From an uncultured Selenomonadales bacterium (GTDB lineage Bacteria > Bacillota > Negativicutes > Selenomonadales > Selenomonadaceae), in assembly GCA_947305445.1 (NCBI GenBank), contig CAMZDU010000009.1, positions 1-11,881 of the forward strand: 11,881 nucleotides of DNA, given 5' to 3'. The translations under genes were made by a program, and so were the position numbers. This document shows, one piece after another, positions 1-8,523 of this stretch; the first letter of the stretch is position 1, and every line of letters begins with the position of its first letter. The notes beneath the pieces are model-generated. The model had not been told where the DNA came from. It did not search any database and was given only the letters and a program-made list of their open reading frames with translations.

Positions 1-44
1 GTGGTGTTATCGCCGTCAAACACACACTCCGTATCCTAATTGAC
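1..44. repeat. AATTAGGA-type repeat at the end of the DciA-like gene (copy 3, partial)
   Basis: CCGTATCCTAATTGAC at 29-44 is identical to copy 1. It is preceded by GTCAA and an ACACACAC run where copy 1 has GTCAA directly before CCGTA. The other arm would lie left of the window. The DciA-like stop codon (36-38) falls within the shared sequence. Confidence 0.6.
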
Positions 45-965
45 GAAGCGTTGTGTTCGCGAATTGTAGCGCAAGATTTTGGCTTGGTCGGCCAAATTGA
101 ATTGCAAATCGATTAGCGTGCGGCGAATGATCGCGGGCGTGAGTTTGTCGGGCGGCAAACGCTTCTCCAACATGACGAGCTTTAACACGTCGGGGGATTC
201 TTCGTCGCCGAAACGCACGCGGCCAGCAACTTTTTGTATCAACGAGGTGCGCGCCGATTCGACTGCATCCTCCGAACACTCCGTGCGCATGTGCGGCATT
301 CGTTCGAGTAAAATTTTCTGCGCGGCGGAAGTTTTCAGCCACGGCTCGTCGTAAAAAATTTTGAATAGCTCGTCGACCATTTCCGCACGAGCTTTTATAG
401 CGCACGTCTCACAAAAAAAATCCTGCGGCGGACAGAAGGCGTTGCACCGTGCGCATTTGTGCCAACCGTTCGCCACGCGGAATTTTTGAACTCGCGCTTG
501 CGACAATAAAGTTTGTAAAGCCGTTTGCCGAAGTTTTTCGTCGGAAATTTTTTGCACCTGCCGTTGGCAACGGGCGATCTCCTCGTCCGACAAAGTTATC
601 TGCTCAAGCGTGATGTTTTTGTCGGGGAATGACGGCTCGGAAATTTTTTCGGGCGGCATATTGGCGACTTGAAAACCCTTGGCAATTTGAATACTTGTGA
701 CAAGCGGCTCGCCCTCGGCAAAGGCGGCGTTAATGCTGTCGATTATATCTTCCGACAAAAATTTCAGCTGGTCTTTGTAGGCGGAGCTTTTCACGTCGAC
801 AAACAAAATGCCGTGTTCAATCGTGACGGGCTTGACTTTGGCGGCAATGTTTTCGTCGACAAGTCGGCTCCAATTTTGAATCACTTCGTTGCACAGAAAT
901 TTTTTGTAAGCGGCCGCGCCGAGCGAACGCATCTTTTCTGACAGGAAGTTGTTAATTGTAATCAT
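36..965 (-). CDS. DciA-like (DUF721) protein with a central cysteine cluster
   Basis: 309 residues, starting at ATG 965. The ATG overlaps the ymdB stop as ATGA, which indicates translational coupling. Residues about 5-98 resemble the DUF721/DciA fold (NWSRLVDENIAAKVKPVTIE, then FVDVKSSAYKDQL). DciA proteins of that family help load the replicative helicase and often lie near recF and gyrB. After a linker there is a cysteine cluster at C171, C174, C178, C185 and C188 with H169, probably a zinc-binding knuckle. An unassigned C-terminal region of about 120 charged residues follows. This is about twice the length of a minimal DUF721 protein. It is the last visible gene of the rny-orf175-ymdB unit. 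The last residues (FVN) and the TAG stop lie in a repeat shared with the 3' end of metK. The DUF721 call is from pattern recognition; helicase loading is inferred from the family only. Confidence 0.72.
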   Translation of the reverse strand: MITINNFLSEKMRSLGAAAYKKFLCNEVIQNWSRLVDENIAAKVKPVTIEHGILFVDVKSSAYKDQLKFLSEDIIDSINAAFAEGEPLVTSIQIAKGFQVANMPPEKISEPSFPDKNITLEQITLSDEEIARCQRQVQKISDEKLRQTALQTLLSQARVQKFRVANGWHKCARCNAFCPPQDFFCETCAIKARAEMVDELFKIFYDEPWLKTSAAQKILLERMPHMRTECSEDAVESARTSLIQKVAGRVRFGDEESPDVLKLVMLEKRLPPDKLTPAIIRRTLIDLQFNLADQAKILRYNSRTQRFVN

Positions 966-1768
966 GTTATCGGAATTCGTTCAAGGCCGCCCTGCTCATG
1001 AATTTGAATGCGCTCGACGCGAACGGCTCTGTCGGTTTTGTTGTCGATATTAATAAGCAGAGCGCAGTAAACGGCGGCACCTTTGGCGACATCAAATTTG
1101 CTCGGCCGCCCCGTCACGAATCGTTTAATCACCGGCTCAATCATCATACCGAGAACGGAATTTTCCGCGCCGACCATGCCCAAGTCACTTATGTAAGCGG
1201 TACCCTTCGGCAAAATTTTTTCGTCGGCCGTTTGAACGTGCGTGTGCGTGCCGACGACTGCGGTGACCCGCCCGTCGAACAAATGGGCGAAAGCAATCTT
1301 TTCGCTCGTCGCCTCGGCGTGGAAGTCGATTAAAATCACGTCGCAATTTTTCTGCATGAAGGTCAACATTTTCTCCGCCAAACGAAACGGACAATCAATC
1401 GGCGGCATGAACGTTCTGCCGGAAAGATTTATCACGCCGATATTTTTTTTGCCGACGGGAAAAATGCAAAAGCCTTTGCCGGGTGCGTCCTCGGGATAAT
1501 TGGCCGGACGCAGGAGAAACGGCTCAATGTCGATAATCTCCATGATTTTTGGGTTGTCCCAAATGTGATTGCCGCTTGTTACGACGTCCGCGCCGCCACG
1601 AATCAGCTCATCGAAAATTTGCGGGGTCAAGCCATTACCGTGCGCGGCATTCTCGCCGTTAACAACTACCATGTCAATTTTGTGGGTTTGCTTGAGTTCG
1701 AGCGTCTGCTCCATAAAAAAATATCTGCCAGTTTTGCCGACGACATCACCGACCATTAAAATTTTCAA
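962..1768 (-). CDS. ymdB: YmdB/TIGR00282-family metallophosphoesterase
   Basis: 268 residues, the normal length for this family. Family members hydrolyse 2',3'-cyclic nucleotides and related phosphodiesters in the cytoplasm; in Bacillus YmdB affects RNase Y-linked gene expression, biofilm and motility. The dinuclear metal-site motifs are all present: GDVVGKTGR with D8, NGEN with E39, SGNHIWDN with N67 and H68, FHAEATSEK with H150, and GTHTHVQTAD with H175 and H177. I chose the TTG start at 1768 because MKILMVGDVVG matches the usual family N-terminus and GAAAGGAG lies about 10 bases upstream. The next ATG is codon 4 and would remove the first beta strand. The gene follows orf175 after 15 bases and overlaps the DciA-like gene by four. 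Placement two genes after rny agrees with the known rny-ymdB association. Confidence 0.93.
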   Translation of the reverse strand: MKILMVGDVVGKTGRYFFMEQTLELKQTHKIDMVVVNGENAAHGNGLTPQIFDELIRGGADVVTSGNHIWDNPKIMEIIDIEPFLLRPANYPEDAPGKGFCIFPVGKKNIGVINLSGRTFMPPIDCPFRLAEKMLTFMQKNCDVILIDFHAEATSEKIAFAHLFDGRVTAVVGTHTHVQTADEKILPKGTAYISDLGMVGAENSVLGMMIEPVIKRFVTGRPSKFDVAKGAAVYCALLINIDNKTDRAVRVERIQIHEQGGLERIPIT

Positions 1769-1783
1769 AAAAATTTGCTCCTT

Positions 1784-2311
1784 TCAGCGCGAATAGACGA
1801 GTACTCGTTCATGTTCGCGCACGCCGACAATCCGACCTTCCACGCGCATTTGACGCATGTTGTTAAGGCACTGCTCCAAATAATCTTCCTGCGCCATGAG
1901 ATATTCTTCGTCGGGAAAATAATTGTCGTCGTACTCTTCAATCAGCCGGTCGCCGAAATAATTTGCCGCCAGCTCTGTAAGAAGCGACAGCTCGCGACAA
2001 GTCAACGTTGCCACGTCTCGGCGCACGTTCAAGAAAAATGTACCGTAGACGCCCTCGACGTTGAGTTCAATCGTCGCGCCGCCGAGCCCTTCCAAATGGT
2101 GAAAAGTTTCCACCGACTCGGCCACATAGTTTAAAAATTCGGTGAAGTCGTCCTGCGAAAATTTTCCGTTCAATGCAAAGGAGAATTCAAGCGTCTCGCC
2201 TTTTGACTCGTAAGTCACTGACTGAACCGCAGGAAACACCACAAGAATCGACGCCAACAGCCGACTGGCGTCGGGATTGGGTTTCTTCGACTTCTTCAGA
2301 AAATCAAACAC
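1784..2311 (-). CDS. Unknown conserved-looking protein between rny and ymdB
   Basis: 175 residues, starting at GTG 2311 with a textbook AAGGAGG eight bases upstream, so translation is well supported. I do not recognise the family. It begins with a short lysine-rich stretch (FLKKSKKPNPD), then shows alternating strand-like segments (LASILVVFPAVQSVTYES, GKTLEFSF-like). A glycine-bearing segment near residues 75-95 (GLGGATIELNVEGVYGTFFLNV) is followed by an acidic helical region (EEYDDNYFPDEEYLMAQEDYLEQ) and a basic end (RIVGVREHERVLVYSR). It has no signal peptide, membrane segment or cysteine pair. It lies downstream of rny across a repeat-bearing 96-base spacer and 15 bases before ymdB, so it is probably co-transcribed with both. 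A role in RNA turnover is suggested by context only. Confidence 0.82.
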   Translation of the reverse strand: MFDFLKKSKKPNPDASRLLASILVVFPAVQSVTYESKGETLEFSFALNGKFSQDDFTEFLNYVAESVETFHHLEGLGGATIELNVEGVYGTFFLNVRRDVATLTCRELSLLTELAANYFGDRLIEEYDDNYFPDEEYLMAQEDYLEQCLNNMRQMRVEGRIVGVREHERVLVYSR

Positions 2312-2350
2312 CGCTTCAACCTCCTTTTAAAAGCAACACGCATGAATAAT

Positions 2351-2405
2351 GCGCAATGCGTAAATTTTGGAATTCATTACGCATCACGCATTGAGTTACG
2401 CATTG
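2351..2405. repeat. AATGCGTAA-type repeat after rny
   Basis: CAATGCGTAA (2354-2363) and TTACGCATTG (2396-2405) are a perfect ten-base inverted repeat. Between them lie further TTACGCAT (2377-2384) and CACGCATTG (2385-2393) units. It starts three bases after the rny stop on the minus strand and fills most of the 96-base spacer before orf175. There is no T-run, so it is not an ordinary terminator. It could fold into a hairpin in the rny-orf175 transcript. Confidence 0.7.
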
Positions 2406-2407
2406 AA

Positions 2408-3952
2408 TTATTTCGCGTAGTCGACTACGCGAACTTCACGGATAATGGTCGCCCGAACTTGACCGGGATAATCCAAATCTTTTTCGATTTTCTTGACGAT
2501 ATCGTGTGCAAGAATGACTGCGGCGTCGTCGTCGACTTTGTCGGGCTTGACCATGACGCGAATTTCACGGCCGGCCTGAATGGCAAAACAACGTTCGACG
2601 CCCTCGAAAGATTCGGCAATCTCCTCGAGCATTTTAAGCCGCTTAAGATACATCTCCAAACTTTCACGACGGGCACCGGGTCTTGCTGCGGAAACTGCAT
2701 CGGCGGCCGCCACGAGCACCGCTTCGACGGAAGTGGCTTCAACGTCGCCGTGATGAGAGGCGATTGCGTTGATAACGTGTTTATTCTCGCGGTAACGTTT
2801 GGCCAAGTCCGCGCCGATTGTCACGTGCGGACCTTCGATTTCGTGGTCGACGGCCTTGCCGATGTCGTGGAGAAGTCCGGCGCGTTTGGCTAAGTTCACG
2901 TCGACGCCGAGCTCGCTTGCCATAATGCCGGCCAACGTCGCCACTTCGATTGAATGATTCAAGACGTTTTGACCGTAGCTCGTGCGATACTTCAGCCGAC
3001 CGAGGAGCTTAATCAATTCGGGATGAATTCCGTGCACGCCGACTTTAAAGGTGGCTTGTTCGCCTGCTTCCTTCATGCGGTTATCAACTTCGCGTTGAGC
3101 CTTCTCGACCATCTCTTCAATCCGTGCCGGGTGAATTCGTCCGTCGGAAATAAGTTTTTCCAGAGCGACGCGGGCGACTTCGCGCTTTACGGGGTCGAAA
3201 CCGGAAAGTATCACGGCTTCGGGCGTGTCGTCGATGATTAAGTCGATGCCGGTTAAAGTTTCAAGCGTTCGGATATTGCGACCTTCGCGGCCGATGATGC
3301 GACCTTTCATGTCGTCGCTGGGCAATGCCACGACGGATACGGTTGTCTCGGTTACATGGTCGGCGGCACAGCGTTGGATTGCCGTGCTCAAAATATCGCG
3401 TGCCTTCTTGTCGGCCTCGTCACGGATTTGTGTCTCGTACTCTTTGATTTTAAGTGCCTTGTCGTGCTTTAAATTTTCCTCAACCTCATTCATGAGGATA
3501 TCGCGTGCTTCGTCCTTGGAGAGGGCGGCAATGCGTTCCAACTCGGCGTCTTCGCGCTCCTGCATGGCGTCAAGTTGTGCCTGTGATTCGTTCAGGCGAG
3601 CCTCCTTTTTTGTCAAAAGAAGTTCTTTTTTCTCCAGCGAATCCAATTTTTTGTCCAGGTTCTCTTCCTTTTGAACAACGCGACGTTCCTGGCGAGAGAG
3701 TTCGTTTCGCCGCTCTTTGGTGTCACGGTCGAGATCCTGCCGCATTCTATGAATTTCTTCCTTAGCTTCAAGAATGGCTTCTTTTTTTTCTGCGTTACTC
3801 TTTTCCCGCGCCTCTTCAAGGATACGCCGTGCTTCTTCTTCTGCCGAACCGATTTGAGCTTCGGCAGATTTTTTGCGTGCGGCATAGCCGCCGATTGCGC
3901 CGAGAATTATTGCAATGATGGTTGCTGCGATTGTAATAGCGATAACACTCAC
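2408..3952 (-). CDS. rny: Ribonuclease Y
   Basis: 514 residues, full length for RNase Y, the membrane-anchored endoribonuclease that starts mRNA decay in many Firmicutes. Domain order is intact. Residues 2-22 form an N-terminal membrane helix. A long charged coiled coil covers about 30-195. A KH RNA-binding domain carries [12 protein letters not shown] at 217-228. The HD domain has H333, the HD pair at 362-363 (LLHDIGK), H376, H400/H401 and D418. The C-terminus is the usual RVVDYAK. The only recognised start is GTG at 3952, with an in-frame TAG two codons upstream. This GTG sits inside the purine-rich ribosome binding sequence itself, so the true initiation codon is uncertain by a few residues. 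A strong promoter lies 31-59 bases upstream. It is the first gene of a unit continuing into orf175, ymdB and the DciA-like gene. Confidence 0.96.
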   Translation of the reverse strand: MSVIAITIAATIIAIILGAIGGYAARKKSAEAQIGSAEEEARRILEEAREKSNAEKKEAILEAKEEIHRMRQDLDRDTKERRNELSRQERRVVQKEENLDKKLDSLEKKELLLTKKEARLNESQAQLDAMQEREDAELERIAALSKDEARDILMNEVEENLKHDKALKIKEYETQIRDEADKKARDILSTAIQRCAADHVTETTVSVVALPSDDMKGRIIGREGRNIRTLETLTGIDLIIDDTPEAVILSGFDPVKREVARVALEKLISDGRIHPARIEEMVEKAQREVDNRMKEAGEQATFKVGVHGIHPELIKLLGRLKYRTSYGQNVLNHSIEVATLAGIMASELGVDVNLAKRAGLLHDIGKAVDHEIEGPHVTIGADLAKRYRENKHVINAIASHHGDVEATSVEAVLVAAADAVSAARPGARRESLEMYLKRLKMLEEIAESFEGVERCFAIQAGREIRVMVKPDKVDDDAAVILAHDIVKKIEKDLDYPGQVRATIIREVRVVDYAK

Positions 3953-3982
3953 CCCCTAAAAATTTTTATTGAATGCCAAATC

Positions 3983-4011
3983 ATTTTATAGATTGTCAAG
4001 TCATATGTCAA
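3983..4011 (-). promoter_or_regulatory. Sigma-70-type promoter of the rny unit
   Basis: Perfect TTGACA, 17-base spacer, TAAAAT, located 31 bases before the rny GTG. The -35 lies within a 12-base direct repeat (TATGTCAAATGG on the plus strand, 4004-4015 and 4075-4086). The second copy has a TTGACA but no matching -10. The rest of the 3953-4171 spacer holds only the gyrB terminator. Confidence 0.8.
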
Positions 4012-4126
4012 ATGGTTGCCGCATAACGAAGTAAAATATTTTTAACTGTTGAAAGCCTCCGCCGTCGTGGGGAGTATGTCAAATGGCATAAAAATTTTTG
4101 CCGTTCAATAATCGACGGTCGTTCCA

Positions 4127-4162
4127 AACAAAAACTCCCGCAAGGAAATTTTCTTGCGGGAG
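4127..4162 (-). terminator. Rho-independent terminator of gyrB
   Basis: Ten-base perfect stem CTCCCGCAAG/CTTGCGGGAG with an eight-base loop, followed on the minus strand by TTTTTGTTT. It begins about ten bases after the gyrB stop. A run of Ts also follows on the plus strand, so it might work in both directions. Confidence 0.92.
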
Positions 4163-4171
4163 AAAATTTTT

Positions 4172-6247
<2,076 letters not shown>

Positions 6248-6250
6248 CTA

Positions 6251-6279
6251 AGTTTAGCACAGAAAAATTTTCCCGTCAA
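6251..6279 (-). promoter_or_regulatory. Sigma-70-type promoter of gyrB
   Basis: TTGACG, 17 bases, TAAACT preceded by TGC (extended -10), about 30 bases before the TTG start. The -35 shares bases with the T-run of the metK terminator. An imperfect dyad (TTAGCACA against TGTGCGCTAA, 6242-6261) covers the -10 and start-site region. It could be an operator, or reflect supercoiling control as seen for gyrase promoters elsewhere; neither is shown. Confidence 0.78.
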
Positions 6280-6307
6280 AAAAGACAGCCCCGTTGTCGA
6301 GACTGCC
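6278..6307 (-). terminator. Rho-independent terminator of metK
   Basis: On the minus strand GGCAGTCTC, loop GACAAC, GGGGCTGTC, then TTTTTT. The nine-base stem uses several G-U pairs but all nine positions can pair in RNA. It sits about 86 bases after the metK stop, downstream of the AATTAGGA repeat. Confidence 0.78.
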
Positions 6308-6353
6308 CGAAAAAAATTTTTGCGTTGAAACTTAATACAAAAAGCTTTCTGCG

Positions 6354-6402
6354 AATTAGGAATTGTTTTAGTTGTAGTGTCGTCAACCGTATCCTAATTG
6401 AC
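6354..6402. repeat. AATTAGGA-type repeat at the metK 3' end (copy 1)
   Basis: Ends are AATTAGGA (6354-6361) and TCCTAATT (6392-6399), a perfect eight-base inverted repeat about 46 bp apart. The interior holds GTCAACCGTA (6382-6391), shared with copy 2. CCGTATCCTAATTGAC (6387-6402) is identical to bases 29-44. The right end includes the metK stop codon and last codons. Confidence 0.75.
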
Positions 6403-7587
6403 AAAGCCACAGGCTTTGCGAAGTGTGTCGGCTTTGTCGGTGTGTTCCCAACTGAAATCAATGTCCGTCCTGCCGAAATGGCCGTAAGCCGAAGTGTGCT
6501 TATAAATCGGTCGGCGCAAGTCAAGCATCTTGATTATGCCGGCGGGACGCAAGTCGAAGTTCTCTTTAACAAGCCGTTCGATTAAAGACTCGTCGACTTT
6601 GGCCGTGCCGAAACTTTGCACGCGGACGCTGACGGGATAAGCGACGCCGATTGCGTAAGCGAGCTGAATTTCGCATTCGTCGGCCAAACCCGCCGCGACG
6701 ATATTTTTCGCGACGTATCGAGCCGCATAAGCCGCGCTCCTGTCGACCTTCGTTGGGTCTTTGCCGCTGAATGCGCCGCCGCCGTGTCGCGCCCAGCCGC
6801 CGTAAGTGTCGACGATAATTTTTCTGCCGGTCAAGCCGCTGTCGCCCTGCGGACCACCGATTACAAATTTGCCGGTCGGATTGACGAAAAATCTTGTTTC
6901 GGGCGTTAAGAGTTCGGCGGGCACGACGGGCTTGATTACGAACTCAATCATGTCGCGTTTAATCTGTTCGAGCGTGACGTCCGGATTGTGTTGCGTGGAA
7001 ATTACAATCGTATCCACGGCGACGGGCTTGCGGCCTTCGTAAGCAACGGTGACTTGCGTCTTGCCGTCGGGACGCAGATAATCGACTTCGTGCGTGACTT
7101 TGCGAACCTCGGCGAGACGACGGGCAAGTTTATGCGCCAAAGAGATCGGCAACGGCATAAATTCGGGCGTCTCGTTCGTGGCGTAGCCAAACATCATGCC
7201 CTGGTCGCCCGCACCGATTGCGTCTTCAATCGCCATGTTGCCTTCGCGAGCCTCGATTGATTTGTTGACGCCCTGAGCAATGTCGGGGGACTGTTCGTCG
7301 AGTGAAACGAGCACACCGACAGTGTCCGCGTCGAAGCCGTAAGCCGAATTCGTGTAACCGATATCGCGAATTGCGCCGCGAATTATCTTGGCAATGTCAA
7401 CGTAACAAGTTGTGGAAATTTCGCCGACGACGTGCACTTGACCGGTCGTGACGAGCGTTTCACAGGCGACGCGGCCGAGCGGGTCTCGTTCTAAAATCTC
7501 GTCTAAGATGCTGTCGGAAATTCTGTCCGCGACTTTGTCGGGGTGCCCTTCCGTCACGGATTCGGATGTGAATAAAATTCTACGCAT
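6394..7587 (-). CDS. metK: S-adenosylmethionine synthetase
   Basis: 397 residues, the normal length. The enzyme makes SAM from methionine and ATP in the cytoplasm, as a tetramer. Diagnostic motifs: GHPDK at 14-18 (ATP/Mg site), GAGDQG at 125-130, [20 protein letters not shown] from 244 and [19 protein letters not shown] at 269-287. I chose ATG 7587, giving [18 protein letters not shown], because that is the family N-terminus and AGAAGGAGAG lies about nine bases upstream. The frame stays open 60 codons further, but that part is arginine-rich low-quality sequence passing through an intergenic repeat. A related repeat begins inside the 3' end and provides the last codons (FVN) and TAG stop. No SAM-I (S-box) leader is visible in the 121 bases upstream. 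It may be transcribed from the STAS-gene promoter. Confidence 0.97.
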   Translation of the reverse strand: MRRILFTSESVTEGHPDKVADRISDSILDEILERDPLGRVACETLVTTGQVHVVGEISTTCYVDIAKIIRGAIRDIGYTNSAYGFDADTVGVLVSLDEQSPDIAQGVNKSIEAREGNMAIEDAIGAGDQGMMFGYATNETPEFMPLPISLAHKLARRLAEVRKVTHEVDYLRPDGKTQVTVAYEGRKPVAVDTIVISTQHNPDVTLEQIKRDMIEFVIKPVVPAELLTPETRFFVNPTGKFVIGGPQGDSGLTGRKIIVDTYGGWARHGGGAFSGKDPTKVDRSAAYAARYVAKNIVAAGLADECEIQLAYAIGVAYPVSVRVQSFGTAKVDESLIERLVKENFDLRPAGIIKMLDLRRPIYKHTSAYGHFGRTDIDFSWEHTDKADTLRKACGFVN

Positions 7588-7611
7588 TCTGATACCTCTC
7601 CTTCTGCAACG

Positions 7612-7682
7612 ATTAGGAATTTGAAATTTTTTGCGTGTCGCGGTCGGTGGTGTCAACCGTAACCGAATCCTAATTCCTAATT
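7612..7682. repeat. AATTAGGA-type repeat upstream of metK (copy 2)
   Basis: ATTAGGAATT (7612-7621) and AATTCCTAAT (7672-7681) form a perfect ten-base inverted repeat; the right arm is a tandem of two TCCTAATT units. The interior contains GTCAACCGTA (7652-7661), as in copy 1, in the same orientation. It fills most of the spacer between the small unknown gene and metK and leaves the metK ribosome site intact. A TTGACA inside it (minus strand) has no good -10. Confidence 0.72.
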
Positions 7683-7708
7683 GCTTTGTCTCCTCACAAC
7701 GGGTTAAA

Positions 7709-8047
7709 TTAAATTTTAAGCGGATTGCCCTTCGCGTCAATCGGCTCGGCCAGCAGGAAGAGCGCACTCAAGTCGACGTGAAAAATTATCGTGTACTCGT
7801 CGCCGTCGGTGTCGCCGTTGAATTTGTTGCTGTACAAAAGCGAAGCCGCGTGCGAGTAGTCGTTGATTTGTTCGCCGAACGCGTTAATTTTTTTGCTGCA
7901 AATCGGTTCAAGAAATTTAAACACGGTGCCCGCCGGAAAAATTCCGTCGACGAAAACTTTTTCGGGCAGATATAAATTGTCCTCAACGAACGGTATCGCA
8001 ACCTTGGAACGCAGGTAAAGATTTTCAAAATCCAAATTCTTAAGCAT
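7709..8047 (-). CDS. Small unknown protein downstream of a STAS gene
   Basis: 112 residues from ATG 8047, with AGAGGTG about six bases upstream. An upstream TTG at 8077 is in frame but overlaps the STAS stop and has no better ribosome site. I do not recognise the family. It is a soluble, mildly acidic protein beginning [20 protein letters not shown], with alternating hydrophobic segments. Near residues 83-98 a short acidic loop (GDTDGDEY) is followed by a hydrophobic strand ([19 protein letters not shown]). It has no membrane helix or cysteine cluster. It starts 26 bases after the STAS gene stop, so the two are almost certainly one transcript. It ends 121 bases before metK with no terminator between. 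A regulatory partner of the STAS protein is possible but unproven. Confidence 0.75.
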   Translation of the reverse strand: MLKNLDFENLYLRSKVAIPFVEDNLYLPEKVFVDGIFPAGTVFKFLEPICSKKINAFGEQINDYSHAASLLYSNKFNGDTDGDEYTIIFHVDLSALFLLAEPIDAKGNPLKI

Positions 8048-8073
8048 GTCGTCACCTCTCTGTAATGCTGACT

Positions 8074-8403
8074 TCAAAAGCTGACGGAAAACTTCGCCTT
8101 CTTGTCGTCGACGATTGTCAAAAAGCCGGTGAAGCCGGTCATGTCCAAAACTTCGCGGACGCCCTCACGAATATTGCGAATACGCATCGCACCTTGTTTG
8201 TCCATGCGCTTTTGAGTTTTAAGCAGCATGCGCAAACCCGCCGAGGAAATATATTCCAAGTCGGCAAGATCAATCGTCAAGTCGGTAATGCCGTTCAGCG
8301 TCGTGTTTAAATCTTTGTCGAGTTCAAGCGCGGCAACCGCGTCGACGCGGCCGCCGAGATGAATTGTCATCGACGAACCGTCAGAAATTTTTTTTATCTG
8401 CAT
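8074..8403 (-). CDS. STAS-domain anti-sigma factor antagonist-like protein
   Basis: 109 residues, the size of single-domain SpoIIAA/RsbV-type proteins. In that family an unphosphorylated STAS protein binds an anti-sigma kinase and frees a sigma factor or other output; phosphorylation of a conserved serine blocks this. The family core is visible: LTIDLADLEYISSAGLRMLL, with S54 aligning to the phosphorylated serine of DSS/TG proteins and S53 replacing the aspartate before it. Flanking features are GGRVDAVAALELDKDL and the C-terminal VREVLDMTGFTGFLTIVDD. The ATG at 8403 is chosen because it gives MQIKKISDGSSMTIHLGGRVD and has GGAAGGGAGA upstream; the longer open frame has no such support. No anti-sigma kinase or phosphatase lies in the window, so its partner is unknown. 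It is divergent from fprA and has its own strong promoter. Confidence 0.9.
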   Translation of the reverse strand: MQIKKISDGSSMTIHLGGRVDAVAALELDKDLNTTLNGITDLTIDLADLEYISSAGLRMLLKTQKRMDKQGAMRIRNIREGVREVLDMTGFTGFLTIVDDKKAKFSVSF

Positions 8404-8433
8404 GAAAAAATCTCCCTTCCAAATTCTGCGGCG

Positions 8434-8462
8434 ATTGTAGCAAATATCAGCGCGACGGTCAA
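8434..8462 (-). promoter_or_regulatory. Sigma-70-type promoter of the STAS gene
   Basis: TTGACC, a spacer of exactly 17 bases, then TACAAT preceded by TGC (extended -10). It lies 31 bases before the STAS ATG and would drive the STAS gene, the small unknown gene and possibly metK, since no terminator separates them. Confidence 0.8.
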
Positions 8463-8463
8463 T

Positions 8464-8492
8464 TTGTAATGGCGCGGCGGCTGTGGTAAACT
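8464..8492 (+). promoter_or_regulatory. Sigma-70-type promoter of fprA
   Basis: TTGTAA, 17 bases, TAAACT preceded by TGG (extended -10), ending 31 bases before the fprA ATG. The -35 is weak but the -10 is identical to that of gyrB. It lies back to back with the STAS promoter, their -35 boxes two bases apart, so the two promoters may influence each other. Confidence 0.65.
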
Positions 8493-8523
8493 TGACGCAA
8501 AAATTTTTCGGGAGGATTACACG

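Noticed and set aside
2351..2405. CRISPR array or phage attachment site
   Set aside because: The repeat units are too short and irregularly spaced, with no spacers, and there is no cas gene, integrase or tRNA nearby.
7588..7708. SAM riboswitch before metK
   Set aside because: The spacer is filled by the AATTAGGA repeat. I see no S-box core or terminator/antiterminator pair.
7588..7767. 60-codon N-terminal extension of metK
   Set aside because: The frame is open but arginine-rich, crosses an intergenic repeat and lacks a ribosome site; the family N-terminus begins exactly at 7587, which has a good one.
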